From positions 18,486,906-18,550,905 of the forward strand of contig CP154957.1 of NCBI GenBank assembly GCA_039621445.1: 64,000 nt of DNA, written 5' to 3'. The position numbers and the translations under genes were made by a program. This DNA comes from Euglena gracilis (taxonomy: Eukaryota; Euglenida; Euglenophyceae; Euglenales). Each line of letters opens with the position of its first letter. Position 1 is the first letter of the stretch. Positions 19,742-30,310 of the stretch are shown in pieces. The notes below the pieces were generated by a model that was given only the letters and a program-made list of their open reading frames with translations, had not been told where the DNA came from and ran no database searches.

Positions 19742-20893
19742 TCAGTGGTCAGACCTGTGCTGAAAGAAAATCACCACCACCATTGATTCGGTGGGCCACC
19801 CCCAGCTGGTCCATGGATTTGTGTACCAGTCCCAACCCCACCAATCATGAAACCAACTTGGTCTCAAAAATTGAAAGTCATTCCAACTGTTTTTGGCAGG
19901 CCTCCAGAATTTTTTTGTCTGTCTGAATTTTCTTGGCTGTGCGGCAAAATCTGAGGAAGATTTCTCAGAAGAAACTGATGACGGCTGCAAATTTGTGACA
20001 TGCCCAGAAGTCAGGTTCACAGGCACAAAATTTTCTGGACTTTGCAATTTCAGTTCACTGGGCTGTAACTTTTCAGCGATGTGTAGTTCAAGCATTTTCA
20101 GCCGTTCCTCCAGAATCTTTTCTTCACTCTCCAGCCGTTTTGACAGAGCCTCGCCCTTCTCACACAGGGACTGGATGCTTTCAGAAAAACGGTGTTCAAT
20201 TTCACTGCAAGTTCGTGTCAAAAGGTCATGAAAACCATCTGCCAAATTTCTCAGACGGGTTTCAATTTCAGCCATCCGTCCCTCCAAGTGGCTGGACTCA
20301 CTTTGGCTGGGCTCACGTGACAAACCCTGCCAATTTTTTTCAATGTGTTCAAGTCTGCATTCCAAAAATCTCAGATTTAAACGAAGTGACCCTTCAGGAG
20401 AATCCACAACATCAGTCCACAGATAATGAAACTGCAAAAACAATTCCTCCAAAGCATTCACAACTTCTAGTTGAAAGTCATCAAAATTGCTGATTGCAAC
20501 CATCCTTTCAAGCTTTTGGCGAACAATTTTCAAATCGCAAACCTCAAAATCTGATTTGTCATCAACTGAATCCAAAAATTCTTCACTGACAGAGTCAGTG
20601 AAGCCACCTCTGCGTACCATGTTCGGGGATGAGGACCCTCGCCCGGGGGGGCTGCCGGGGCCGCAACCACTTTTTTCTGGCCCTGGTGGGCTCAGGCCAG
20701 GGCCTTTGTGAAATTGGGCCCCATTTTCGAACATGTCAACAGGCGGTAAAGGGGGTGAGGTGTGCCCCCCCGACCCAGGGTCCCCGGTTGCCCCGCGTAG
20801 GATCTTTTTTTGCCACCATTGTTGGTTTTTCCCCATTTTCCAACTTGAACTTTTCAACTGAAAGGCTGAAGCAACAAAGACAAACCAACCCAC
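19742..20893 (-). CDS. Partial Gag of F2, start codon inside the LTR
   Basis: The ORF of 383 residues starts at ATG 20,893, inside the 5' LTR (20,620-21,224), and crosses the LTR end and primer-binding site without a stop. Residues 1-92 are LTR-encoded. At the LTR boundary it reads MVRRGGFTDSVSEEFLDSVDDK; E Gag has MVRRGSFTDSVSEEFLDSVDDK at the same place. A heptad-rich segment (about 100-290, LEHIEKNW, KRLESEEKILEERLKML) is probably a coiled coil. It ends before any capsid or zinc knuckle, so it is much shorter than E Gag (1,175 residues). It may serve as a cis packaging segment or a helper-dependent protein. Confidence 0.65.
   Translation of the reverse strand: MGWFVFVASAFQLKSSSWKMGKNQQWWQKKILRGATGDPGSGGHTSPPLPPVDMFENGAQFHKGPGLSPPGPEKSGCGPGSPPGRGSSSPNMVRRGGFTDSVSEEFLDSVDDKSDFEVCDLKIVRQKLERMVAISNFDDFQLEVVNALEELFLQFHYLWTDVVDSPEGSLRLNLRFLECRLEHIEKNWQGLSREPSQSESSHLEGRMAEIETRLRNLADGFHDLLTRTCSEIEHRFSESIQSLCEKGEALSKRLESEEKILEERLKMLELHIAEKLQPSELKLQSPENFVPVNLTSGHVTNLQPSSVSSEKSSSDFAAQPRKFRQTKKFWRPAKNSWNDFQFLRPSWFHDWWGWDWYTNPWTSWGWPTESMVVVIFFQHRSDH
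20581..20603 (-). promoter_or_regulatory. Perfect hairpin next to the F2 primer-binding site
   Basis: CTTCACTGAC, loop of 3, GTCAGTGAAG: a 10-bp perfect stem, immediately downstream of the primer-binding site. The same stem is in E (48,372-48,394). Possible packaging or dimerisation signal, by position only. Confidence 0.6.
20604..20619 (-). other. Primer-binding site of F2
   Basis: Minus strand TGGTACGCAGAGGTGG follows the LTR end ...GAACA directly. E has TGGTACGCAGAGGTAG at the same place. The donor tRNA is not obvious to me. Confidence 0.65.
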
Positions 20894-21224
20894 CTACTTA
20901 GGTGAGCAAATCAGCAGCACAAGACAAACCTTGCTGAGAGGATGGGCAGGTACCTTGTGTTCACCTGCTGTTGGTGGGTAGGGACAAGTTGGAAAGGAAT
21001 GCCTTGGTTTCTTGAAAGAATTGAATTGATCCTTTTGACTGTTCAATTCTCAGGTGACTTTTCTGCTTCTGTGATTCTCAAATCGAATTCTCAAATTCTT
21101 CCAGGAATTTGCTGGGGTTCCAATTCCACTCGCGTGGCGGTTGACTTGCTTTGGTGGTTCTTACTGGGGGTTTTTGGGAATTTTTTGGGAAATTTTCGGC
21201 TGCCGACGCCAGCGGCAGCCGACA
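20620..21224 (-). repeat. 5' LTR of F2
   Basis: TGTTCGGGG at 20,620 to CCGACA at 21,224 on the plus strand. Contains the gag start at 20,893. Confidence 0.9.
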
Positions 21225-21841
21225 GTGTCCAGATGTTTCTTGCACGTCTGAATTTTCTTGGCTGTGCGACAAAATCTGAGGAAGATTTCTGAGAAGACAC
21301 TGATGACAGTTGCAAATTTGTCACATGTCCAGAATTCAGATTTACAGGCACAAAATGTTCTGGACTCGTTAATTTTGTTTCACTAGGCAGTAACTTTTCA
21401 GCGATTTGTAGTTCCAACATTTGAATGTTCTCGGTCAGCCTTCCAATTTCCACTTCTGCCTTTCCCAATGAATCTGTCACCTCTTTCAGCTGCTTCGTCA
21501 GAGCCTCGCCCTCATCATTCAGGGACTGAATCTTGTTCGTCACCCACTTTGAGTTTCGAGGCAAAAATTGCATTTCTGTTTCCTGTCCCTCTGAGTGGCT
21601 GGGCTCACTTGACAATCCCTGCCAAAAATTTTCAATGTGGTTAATTCTGCATTCCAAAGTTCTTAGCGTGAATTACATTGGACTTTCAGGAGAACCCACA
21701 ACCAAAGCCCACAGAACACCAAACCTTCAGGAACACACCCAGCAAAACGTCCACAACCTCAAGGCTTTGAGGTTGAGATTCGTCATCGACCGAATCCAAA
21801 ACTTCTTCACTGAGAGAGTAGTGAAGCAACGTCTGCGACCA
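21225..21841 (-). pseudogene. Gag remnant of F3
   Basis: The minus-strand frame (ORF to 21,657 and upstream in other frames) gives HIENFWQGLSSEPSHSE, MLELQIAEKLLPSE and SSDFVAQPRKFRRARNIWT, each matched in F2 Gag. It stops at the F2 insertion and resumes at 15,670 with PAKTSWNNFEFLRPSW, showing that F2 inserted into the F3 gag. Confidence 0.8.
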
Positions 21842-22433
21842 TTTTGGGGGGGATGGAGGACCCTCGCCCGGGGGGGCTGCTTTCGCTGGGGCTGCAACTT
21901 CCTTTTTCTGGCCCTGGTGGGCTCGGGCCAGGGCCTTTAGCAAATCGGGCCGCGATTTCAAATAAATCGACAGGCGGTAAGGGGGGTGAGGTGTGCCCCC
22001 CCCCGACCCTGGTCCCCCTGTCTCCCCGCGTAGGATCGTTTTTTCCTTCCATTGATGTTGTTTTCCCATTTCTCAACTTTTGGTCCAAAGGGTGGACAAA
22101 TACAAAACCAACCCACCTACTTGGAAGCACACAGCAGAGCACAAACAAACCAGCTTCAGAGGGTAGGTGAGTACCTTTGAGTTCAGGAGGGGGAGTAAAA
22201 CATTGTTGGAAAGCAATGCCTTGGTTTCTTTAGATAATTGAATTGTCCTGTTTGATTCTTCAAACTAGAATTGGCTTTTCTACTTCTGTGATTATCAAGT
22301 GACTTTCTCAGTGGAATTCAATGGGGTTCCAATTCAACTCGCGTGGGGTGGACTTTTTTTTGGTGGTTACTACCGGGGGTTTTTGGGAATTTCCAGGGAG
22401 ATTTTTGGCTGCCGCCGTCATCGGCAGCCGCCA
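21842..22433 (-). repeat. 5' LTR of F3
   Basis: About 592 bp, clearly related to the F2 LTRs but more diverged: GGGGGGGATGGAGGACC start and GGCTGCCGCC...CGGCAGCCGCCA end. Its gag frame is interrupted. It marks the outer 5' end of F3. Confidence 0.8.
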
Positions 22434-23717
22434 GTGCTTGTAATTGTACGATAGTACTTGGAGATGGGAGTACGTTGTGGGGCTGTACAAGACATCGTGA
22501 TTCTAACCCACCGTCAACAATACGTTGTCGTGGCGCAACTGCCTCAGAATCAAATGTGCCTATTGGCATTCGTGCAAGATCTCACTCGGGGGAATAACTG
22601 TCAGCCGATTGGCTTTCAAACAAGAGGGGTTGTGCCTGTTGGGCTACAGTTTGCTCGATAGAGCTGGACACCGATGGGTGGGGGGGGAGGTGGGGGAGCC
22701 CACGGGGGGTTGATTGCCACACACCCACACAGACACACACACACACACACACACACCTGTAGGTGTGACACAGGCTGTGAGGGGGGATTACACGTTGTTA
22801 GGCGTGGAACCCGTTGGGGTTGAGGATTATCAGTACAGCTGGGCATTTGGGTTGGGGGAATGATCAATAGAGCTAGGGAAGGGAACCATGGAGTGTGGTA
22901 CACCTTGGGTGGTGGAATGCTTGATAGAGCTGAAGGTGTCCCCCGATAGGGATGAACAAGCTTGTAGGAGTCTACAGTCGTCCTGTGACAGAACATAACA
23001 AGTCCTACTCCAAATACCAACCAACGCTTTGTAAGCAATGATTGTGGTGGTGCTTGAGCTCTGCATATTTTTATTGGCAGAAACAAACACAACCAAAGAA
23101 ACCCCAAAGGCAAGCAAAGGAATATCCGTACAATGATGTGGCGGTGTATGTCGGCCAGAGCCTCCTGAAGCTTGCATCTGTGCTTGGAAGATGGCTCCAA
23201 ACAGCGTGTGGTTGCTGTGTAGCCTATAGGCTCAGCACCACTCACTGTTTGAAGTCAGCTGAAAAGATAGTGGGGAGAATGGGCGTAGAAAGGAAACCTA
23301 AACTGCTACCAACTGTAAGTCCCCTGACTTTATTGTCAACGCCTGTTGGCCTACTTACACCCTCCCTTGCCAACAGAACCAGAAGAATAACAAAAGTAAA
23401 CGTCTTTCAGTTAACTATAAGTTTTTTAATGCCTTTGGGCTTATGCAGAGCACAAGGCAAACCAGGTTGTGATTTTGGAACTTCAGTTCAACAATGTTCT
23501 CCTATCAGAGACCTGGGCTTTAAATTGCCTTTGATCAGGCATTTTAGAACACGAATAAAACAAGAACACCTGTAAAAGGAGGGTCAGCTCCGAGATAGGA
23601 TAGGCTATTCCTAAATCTGCAATTTATATTGCAGAACATGCAATAGTGCTCTCTGGCACGCCACTGTACACTCTGCAGATTGCTGGTATTCACAGTGTCA
23701 TGGTGCTCATGCGGCCT
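22434..23717. other. Unassigned DNA with an (AC)n microsatellite
   Basis: No domain is recognisable. A minus-strand ORF of 209 residues (22,616-23,245) includes the microsatellite as a Cys-Val run and is probably chance. The AC repeat is at about 22,727-22,756. Confidence 0.5.
22727..22756. repeat. (AC)n microsatellite
   Basis: Run of AC dinucleotides with one GA interruption. Confidence 0.95.
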
Positions 23718-24569
23718 GGTAAACAACAAGCCCCCCACCGTGAGTGTCGAAGCCCTGTTGGTGATGGAAAGTAGAATGGGAATTTTCTGCTCCTCAGATG
23801 CCTCAGATCTGATTTTTTTCCTGTGATGAGGGTCATATGTTTTAGTGAATGCTCTGTGAACGTTTCGACCCCAGGGTTTGATTTCTGTCAGATTTTCTGT
23901 CAGCTTTTATTTGTATATTTTTTGGCCAGCAGGGAGTTTCCCCCCGGTGTGTGTTTCGACCCCTGGGCGTTCTCGCTGTGGATTTCACTAATTGTTCTTC
24001 TTTCATTTTTTCTCCCCCTGTGAAGTCCGAACCACCGAATTTTCAAAGCCTCCGAGAGGAGATTAGAGATACTCCCCCCCGGGACGAGTCTCGAGCTCCC
24101 GTGGGGCAAGACGGTGGTGGCCTTCGACAAACTGAATTTTGGGTCTCGCAGCCGACCCATTATTCGCTCCAGACCAGATTCATTTCCTATTTTTGCATTG
24201 GATTCTGAATCGTTCGGTTTCCTACCCCCCCCTTCGGGGTTAGTTTCGACCCCCCACCCGGTGGGGGGTAGGGAACACCCCCGACGAGGAGAGTTTGACC
24301 CCCTCCCGGGTGAGAGGACAGGCACCACCGGGGGCGAGTTTCGACCCCGCGTTGGGGGGGGCGGGCGAAGGAAACCTCCCCGGACGGTTGGGGCCTGGGT
24401 TTTTTTCAGGCTGCACAGTGAGCCGTTTATAAATTGCTCAGCAATTTTTTTGGCGAGGGGAGTGTGCGCAGCCTGAAGCAGGACCGGGGCGCAATTTCTT
24501 GTCAACTAGGACTAAGCGCGCGCGATGACATCTGGCGCCTGGCATATTTTTGTGTCATTTTCACAGGCA
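23718..24569 (+). repeat. LTR-like direct repeat of element G, left copy
   Basis: This stretch of about 850 bp is repeated at 26,717-27,552 in the same orientation: both start TGGTA...ACAAGCCCCCCACCG and end ATTTTCACA. The TG...CA ends suggest LTRs, but no polypurine tract, primer site or target duplication was found. Both copies contain the motif GTTTCGACCCC several times. Confidence 0.55.
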
Positions 24570-24873
24570 ACACTCATGAGATAATTGCAGGGAAGGCGGC
24601 CCCTATTTCTCCATTGAGTTGATCAAAACTTTCCCCTTGGTTGACAGAAAGGCTATGTGTGAGTTGCGACCCCCTGACATGGGTTCAGATTTGTGATTTG
24701 GCTGTGTGCAGGCTTCTTTTGGGGTGTGTGCTCCGGCGCCTCCTCCCTGTCGAGGAGTTTGGCATCATATTTTACTGGTATCTGTGGTGTAATTCTGTGA
24801 TTGCTGCGCGTTACGTTTCCCCCCCCCTGCCATTGGTGTAGGTGCCAATGCCCCGGAAGAGGAAAAACCGGTA
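24570..24873 (+). other. Leader of element G
   Basis: Between the left repeat and the MITE. A segment here (about 24,580-24,720) is also found in reverse orientation at 62,300-62,470. Just before the MITE is ATGCCCCGGAAGAGG, a possible start of the G gene. Confidence 0.5.
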
Positions 24874-25259
24874 ACCCCCCATATTAAGTGCGCAGTGTCC
24901 TAATTGTGCGCAGTGCCCTAATAAGTGCGCACCCTCCAAGGGTCCGAACCTACCTCCCTAAAAGATGCGCACCCCCCCAAAGGAGAAATAACTGTCATAT
25001 CTCAGGTCGGAAAGCACACACATTTCTCAGAACCATCCTTCTCGGACCAAGTATTTCTATCGTCCAACCCCAAATTGGCACATTTGACACATAATCACTT
25101 GACTCAAAGCTTGAACTCACAAAACTGGGAATAAATGTGAAAAAAGAGTGGAGGTAATGTCAGTTGTTTTGGCTTTGCCCTAATAAGTGCGCACCCCTTG
25201 CGGTTCGAAACTACGTCCTTAAAATGCGCGCACCCGTGCACTTATTAGGGGGGGGGGGT
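24874..25259. mobile_element. MITE copy 1 (about 386 bp) with TA target duplication
   Basis: The ends are ACCCCCC...TTAAGTGCGC and GTGCACTTATTAGGGGGG...T flanked by TA (24,872-24,873; 25,260-25,261). The whole length is the reverse complement of the MITE around element E (36,212-36,494 joined to 49,071-49,193). Inside are several copies of TAATAAGTGCGC / GCGCACTTATTAG near both ends. No coding capacity. Confidence 0.85.
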
Positions 25260-25261
25260 TA

Positions 25262-26241
25262 CCCAAAGCGCAATGGAAAGGGGAAAAACCATGTGCCGAA
25301 GTGGCGGACAGGTTTCACAATTCTCTCACCGTGGTTGATCGAACATTGATGTTGACACAGGTGCCATGTGTGCAAATTAGGCCTTTGGGTGGCCATTTGG
25401 CTACAGATGCACAGTCCAACCATGGTCAGTCTAGGAATGTGCAAATTGGCATGGGGCCAGTGGGTTATTCTACAGCTGCAGACATGGATTTGATGACACA
25501 TTCCGTCACTGGTGATGATTTGCTGACACATCCTGTCATTGGTGATGGTTTGATGAAACATTCGTCATTGGTGATGATTTGATGACACATCCCGTCACTG
25601 GCAATGGTTTCATGACACATTCCTTCATTGGGGATTCCGGCATCATTGCGTCTCCTGGTGTGCCGGAACCAGGCATCATTCCCATTGGTGCCATGCTGGA
25701 TGAGGGGCTACGAGAGGACACCGGAGACTCCCATGACCAGACTGGTGATGTGGATGATGGTGGTTCTGATGGCCGTTCTGTTCAATTATTCCAAAGACCG
25801 GCCGATTGTGATGGCTTTTGCTGGGCAGATCTTCCCCTATCGTGCCCGAAACTGAGGGAGATCCAGGGAAGCAACCCCATTGTCGCCACTGTGGAGCCAT
25901 ATGCTGTCATCATGGCGAACATCGTGAAGGCGGCGCGGCAAGTCACATGGCAAGGGACCAAAACTAAGCGTGTTCCGGCCCGAGAGTTTTCGGTGCTGGC
26001 CATGATGGAGCTTTCAACCCCAGGGGCCGCCGAAGCACCGTACAATTTCTCAGAGGAACCCGAAGAAGAAGTCCCCATGGACATAGGCGCCAGCCTCGAG
26101 GGCTCCAGGCAGGCAATCCAGGAGTTTACCTTCGAGGCAGAAGAGGCCCACTGGAGGGCCTTGGCGGCGGCGAGACCATTGACGGTGACGGAGAAGCGGA
26201 GACGCAGACAAGCAAGGCATCAGCACCACTGGGCCACATAG
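25262..26241 (+). pseudogene. Gag-like gene of element G
   Basis: If the MITE and one TA are removed, ATG at 24,850 reads MPRKRKNRYPKRNGKGK, a very basic start. The frame is then broken. From 25,301 the reading passes through a 10-residue repeat (DLMTHSVTGD), with a one-base loss near 25,563, and continues from 25,579 to 26,241. The last part has SNPIVATVEPYAVIMANIV, REFSVLAMMEL, and EEEVPMDIGASLEG, then a basic tail KRRRRQARHQHH. The acidic VPMDIG segment reminds me of gypsy-type Gag, but no zinc knuckle is present. Function is uncertain. Confidence 0.4.
25489..25640 (+). repeat. Tandem repeat, 30-bp unit (10 residues), five copies
   Basis: Unit GATTTGATGACACATTCCGT followed by CACTGGTGAT, encoding DLMTHSVTGD with variation. 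The third copy has lost bases and shifts the frame. Confidence 0.85.
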
Positions 26242-26716
26242 CCCCGGGAGACCAGGCCCAGAGGGTCGTTGGTGTGGTCAGTGGCTGTGGGTGTGATGCG
26301 TGCATTTGGGTTTCAGAAGAAAACGAACAGGGGTGCCTCAACCCGAGTCGACGAGACGGGGCTGGGCCGGGCTAAGACTTCTGTCCAGGGGTTCATCTTA
26401 AGGGATGTAGGGGGATAACCATTTCAAAGAGGAGCGGGGATAGCACAGGGTGTGATTTGTGGTTGGGAGTGTAGGTTTCGGCCCCTCCCATTTCAGCTTT
26501 GGGACGTCCGAGTATGAGTTTCCAGTTGGGGGTGTGAGTTACGGCCCCTCCCACTGGTGCCATTGTGCAGATTGGTGTTTGCTTCGGGAGCGTGTGTCAC
26601 GACCCCTCCCTGTTCGTCCAGAGAAAACTCCCAGTGTTTCAGTGCCAAAGGGGGTTATACCTTCATCCCCCCCCCTTGGGCTGACGACGACCTTGGCATG
26701 GTGCGTCGATGTGATG
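26242..26716 (+). other. 3' untranslated part of element G
   Basis: No frame. Three copies of a motif close to GTTTCGGCCCCTCCC occur at about 26,475, 26,537 and 26,597, related to the motif in the flanking repeats. Confidence 0.45.
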
Positions 26717-27552
26717 GTACACCCAAAACAAGCCCCCCACCGTGAGTGTCGAAGCCTTGTTGGTGGAGGATGGTAGAATGGGAATTACTCTCCTCCTCAG
26801 ATACCTCAGATCTTATTCTTGCTCTGTGATGAGAGTCGTATGTGTTTGGGAAAGCCCTGTGAACGTTTCGACCCAAGGGTTTTACTTCTGTCAGTGGAGC
26901 TTTTCATTGTATATTTTTTGGCCGGCAGGGAGTTTCCCCAGTGTGTGTTCCGACCCCTGGGCGTTCTCGCTGTGGATTTAACTAATTGTTCTTCTTTCGT
27001 TTTTCTCCCCCAGTGACGTCCGAACCACCGAATTTTCAAAGCCTCCGAGAGGAGGTTGGAGATACCCTCCCCCCCCCCCGAGAAAATGTCTCGAGCTCCC
27101 GTGGGGCAAGACGGTGGTGGCCTTCGACAAACTGAATTTTGGGTCTCGCAGCCGACCCATTATTCGCTCCAGACCAGATTCATTTCCTATTTTTGCATTG
27201 GATTCTGAATCGTTCGGTTTCCTACCCCCCCCCCTTCGGGGTTAGTTTCGACCCCGTAGGGAAAACCCCGACGAGGTGAGTTTGACTCCCTCCCAGGTGA
27301 GAGGACAGGCACCCCCGGGGGCAAGTTTCGACCCCCCGTTGAGGAGGGTGGGCGAAGGAAACCTCCCCGGACGGTTGGGGCCTGAGGTGTGTTCAGGCTG
27401 CACAGTGAGTCGTTTACAAATTTCCCAGCAATTGTTTTGGCGAGGGGAGTGTTCGCAGCCTGAAGCAGGACCTAGGCGCAATTTCTTGTCAATTAGGACT
27501 GAGCGCGCGCCTGACATCTGGCGCCTGGAATATTTTTGTGTTATTTTCACAG
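26717..27552 (+). repeat. LTR-like direct repeat of element G, right copy
   Basis: Matches 23,718-24,569 over its full length with small indels. Confidence 0.55.
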
Positions 27553-27959
27553 TCAGTGGGAAATGGGGAGACAGGTCTGGCAGACTACCCCCCCTTTTCA
27601 CATCCGCACCCCCCACCCTGGGAGGATATTCCACGGAAAATGGACTCCATCAATGGCATGAAAGCCCTTTTAAACATGGCTATGGCAGCCATCATCCAGG
27701 CATGGACCACACCTTAAGCCAGAAGCTCGTGCTGTTAAACTTACTCTGCGGAAAGGTATATCAACCTATCCCACAGCTCTCTCAAACATGAAACCCTCAA
27801 GAGCTGCCCATCAATGCAGCAAGCTGCCACCCCTTCAAAGACAAAAGGCTAGTGGTGGCCGTCATATTCAAAATAAGGAGCGCAATGGAGGCCACGGAAA
27901 ACAACATGATCTCAAGGACATTGGAGGCCATTTCAATCAAAACAGTTCCAACCTTTGGT

Positions 27960-28998
27960 CGATGAGTTGCGCCAAAATTTTTTGAGGATTACAAAGATTT
28001 TCTTTTTGGGGATGAGGTGAAGCCCAACCCCCCCGTGAGAGGACCGCATTGTGAGGCCCTTATTGTTTTGCAGCCGGGTGCTCAACCAAAAACGCAAAGA
28101 CCGATGCAACTCATGGGTGAAAGGTTGGATGCAGTGAAGGCAATAACCGCGGAATGGTTAAAGCAAAGTAAGGTGGAGCCTTGTGTGGGTCCATGGGGTA
28201 TGCCCTCGTTTCGTGTGAACAAAGCGCATGTACCCCCCACAGCCCCCTTACACAAAAAATGGAGGGGGTGGTCGATGCAGCTACATGAATTCCAAATGCA
28301 TGGATGATGCACACCTTTTACCCCGGGTTGGAGGAGCCTTTGACTCGCCAAGGCCAAAAAAAGATTTTTTCCACAATTTATTTGGTAGACGCTTTTCATC
28401 AAATCCCCCTCCACCCCGATTCAAGGCAAGCTACCACCACCTCTACCCCTCAAGGAACGGTGCAATTTAAGGTGGTAGTAATGGTATGGAAAAACGGTGT
28501 GCAATGTTGTCAAAGAAATTTGGAAGCAACACTTGCCCCCTCACGAGAAAAAGCCGACGGCTATATCGACGATATTCTCATTCGTACCCCCCAAGAAAAT
28601 TTGGGTACGGAACAACTTTTGAGAAGGCACGATTCTTAAATTCGCACCATTTTGGACTTACTTCGTGAAAAACAAAGGGTAGCCAGATTTTCGAAGTGCA
28701 AGTTTTTACAAACGAGGTTGAGTATTTGGGCCATATTTTGAAAGACGGACCAAGGAAACCTTCCCTCGGCAAATTGTTGGCCGTGGAAAAATGGGAGCTA
28801 CCCCAAACAATTACCGGTCTACGTGCATTTTGTGGTTTTGTCACCCATTGATCTTCCTACATTGAAACATTTTCAGAGTTGGCAGCCCCACTCCAAGACA
28901 AACTTCGGGTTAGTCGTGCGGATGGCAAGGCCGGTTCCAAAGTCCTGGTGACGTGGGACGATGAAAGTAGGAAACCTTTGAGGAAACAAAAAAGGCGT
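27960..28998 (+). pseudogene. Reverse transcriptase, element C
   Basis: Motifs in order over several frames: NPPVRGPHCEALI, MQLMGERLDAVKAITAEWL, WGMPSFRVNK, then YLVDAFHQIPLHPDSRQ with the first catalytic Asp, GVQCCQRNLEATLAP and YIDDILIRTPQEN, the polymerase motif. The connection domain (about 28,640-28,990) is broken by stops. The paired NPPVRGP and LHPDSR motifs are also in E, so C and E are in the same broad clade. Confidence 0.9.
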
Positions 28999-29570
28999 TG
29001 GTTAAGGGGTTGTCGTTGCAAGTTGTCGACACCGACCGACCTTTTATTTTAAACGTGGATGCAGCGGGTAGGTCCATTGGTGCGGTTTTGGAACAACTTC
29101 CCGTTGGTGAGGTGGAATTAAGAAAGGAAAAGGCCATGGAAGGGAAAGTGGTTCCCGTGGCATTTATGTCACGGAAACTGACCCCCTCCCCAAAAAAAAC
29201 TTGGGATATTAGAGACAAGGACTCATACGCGGTCGTATCCGCCCTTCAAAAATGGGCAGGGTGGATAGGCTACAACCGGTCGTCGTTTTGACGGACGACA
29301 AGGCCCTTGAGCCTTGGGTCACCGAGACTCTTGCGGACCCGGCGGGACCGTCAAGCCGAAGGGCACGGTGGCACCAAAAACTTAGCAAATTTTTGCTGAA
29401 GGTAGCGTATGTACCCGGTAAGCAACACCTACCCGCAGATTGTACGACAAGGTGGGCTTAGCCCGCATCACAAAGTTTTGCGGACGTTTCATGGCATGGG
29501 TCGGACGATGATGAAAGGAAAATGGCTGAAATTTCGGAGAATGAGAAAATAATGGAAAGAGCTTTCATGG
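28998..29570 (+). pseudogene. RNase H, element C
   Basis: RPFILNVDAAGRSIGAVLEQ, VPVAFMSRKLTPS, DSYAVVSALQKWAGWIG, then after a frame break LQPVVVLTDDKALEPW, RRARWHQKLSKF and VAYVPGKQHLPADC. All three Asp and the Glu positions are seen in one frame or the other. A linker with FADVSWHGSDDDERKM follows, as in E (DISKHGSAEDKREM). Confidence 0.85.
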
Positions 29571-29574
29571 TTGT

Positions 29575-29992
29575 TTGATTGCACAAAAACGGTGAAGTTG
29601 TTGATTTTTATTTTTCAAGGCATATTTCGGTATTCGAAAAAATGATCTCCCCTGTGGGTACCATGGGCAATGAAGTGGAGGAAGGGGGGAGACGGAAAAC
29701 TTTCCAGGGCAGCATTTTCCCCTTGATGGCCCTGAAAATCAAGGAAGGGGGGGACGAAAATTTGTCCAAGGAACCTGTGGTGCACCGGGTTTGGTCCACT
29801 TTATATGCACGGTGTGCGTAATGTAATGATATTTGGGAGGAGGTACACAAACCGCATTCGGAAAATTGGCCCAAAATTTTCAAAAATTGGACAAATGGCT
29901 AGTTTTTCAAGGACTTTTGTGTGTACCCGCCGGTGTAACCGGACCTATTGTCCGGGAGTACCACGCCCACGTGGGACATGTGGGTGGGGAAG
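29575..29992 (+). pseudogene. Integrase N-terminal zinc finger, first half, element C
   Basis: LCVPAGVTGPIVREYHAHVGHVGGE carries the two His of the HHCC finger (shown in parts: REYHAHVGHVGGE). It stops at the B LTR. The two Cys (NCQ, with YVKN before) are at 56,960-57,000 on the minus strand. Confidence 0.85.
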
Positions 29993-30308
29993 TGTGTACC
30001 AGACGTATGCTTCTGTCCACTTCCGTTAAGGAAGAAAGGATGGAAGCAGATCCTATTAGGATCTCGTAGTGGGTGCCCCTTCTCTCTCCACAGGTGGTAT
30101 TCTTTTTCCTTGTTTGTCTTTTCTTTTCTCCGGACGGGACTTGGATATACAGTCCGTCCTCCCTGCATTGCTCTGTGCTTTGCTTCCTGGGAATTTGGGA
30201 AAAGGGATTTTCGGTTACTCTGATTTTCAGTTCCCAAGTAGGTGCGCCAAGGCGAAAGCGAAAGCTTTTTTAGGAATTCGGAAAGGGGAATTTGGAATCA
30301 GACGTACA
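29993..30308 (+). repeat. 5' LTR of element B
   Basis: TGTGTACCAGACG ... CAGACGTACA. The reverse complement is at 57,074-57,389 with the same length. In all copies CT follows the terminal ACA, so the LTR may be two bases longer. Confidence 0.85.
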
Positions 30309-30310
30309 CT

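Larger units (their letters stand above)
15671..21224 (-). mobile_element. Element F2: pol-less LTR retrotransposon
   Basis: Two LTRs of 604 and 605 bp (TGTTCGGGG ... CAGCCGACA read on the plus strand) bound 4.3 kb of internal sequence. The 4-bp duplication GTGT lies on both sides (15,667-15,670 and 21,225-21,228). It has a polypurine tract and primer-binding site identical or nearly so to element E, a gag start inside the LTR, and only a partial gag. There is no protease, RT or integrase, so it must be mobilised in trans, probably by an E-like element. Confidence 0.85.
27660..29992 (+). mobile_element. Element C, 5' fragment: chromovirus interrupted by element B
   Basis: Reads RT, RNase H and integrase zinc-finger start on the plus strand. 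Gag, protease and 5' LTR are missing. The integrase breaks at 29,992 exactly where the B LTR begins; its continuation is at 57,073-56,841 (minus) and 59,942 onward (plus). Confidence 0.85.

Noticed and set aside
22616-23245. 209-residue minus-strand ORF with hydrophobic stretch
   Set aside because: It runs through an AC microsatellite and has no family resemblance; chance is more likely.
23718-27552. Calling element G a complete LTR retrotransposon
   Set aside because: The direct repeats have TG...CA ends, but I found no polypurine tract, primer-binding site or target duplication, so it is kept as LTR-like only.
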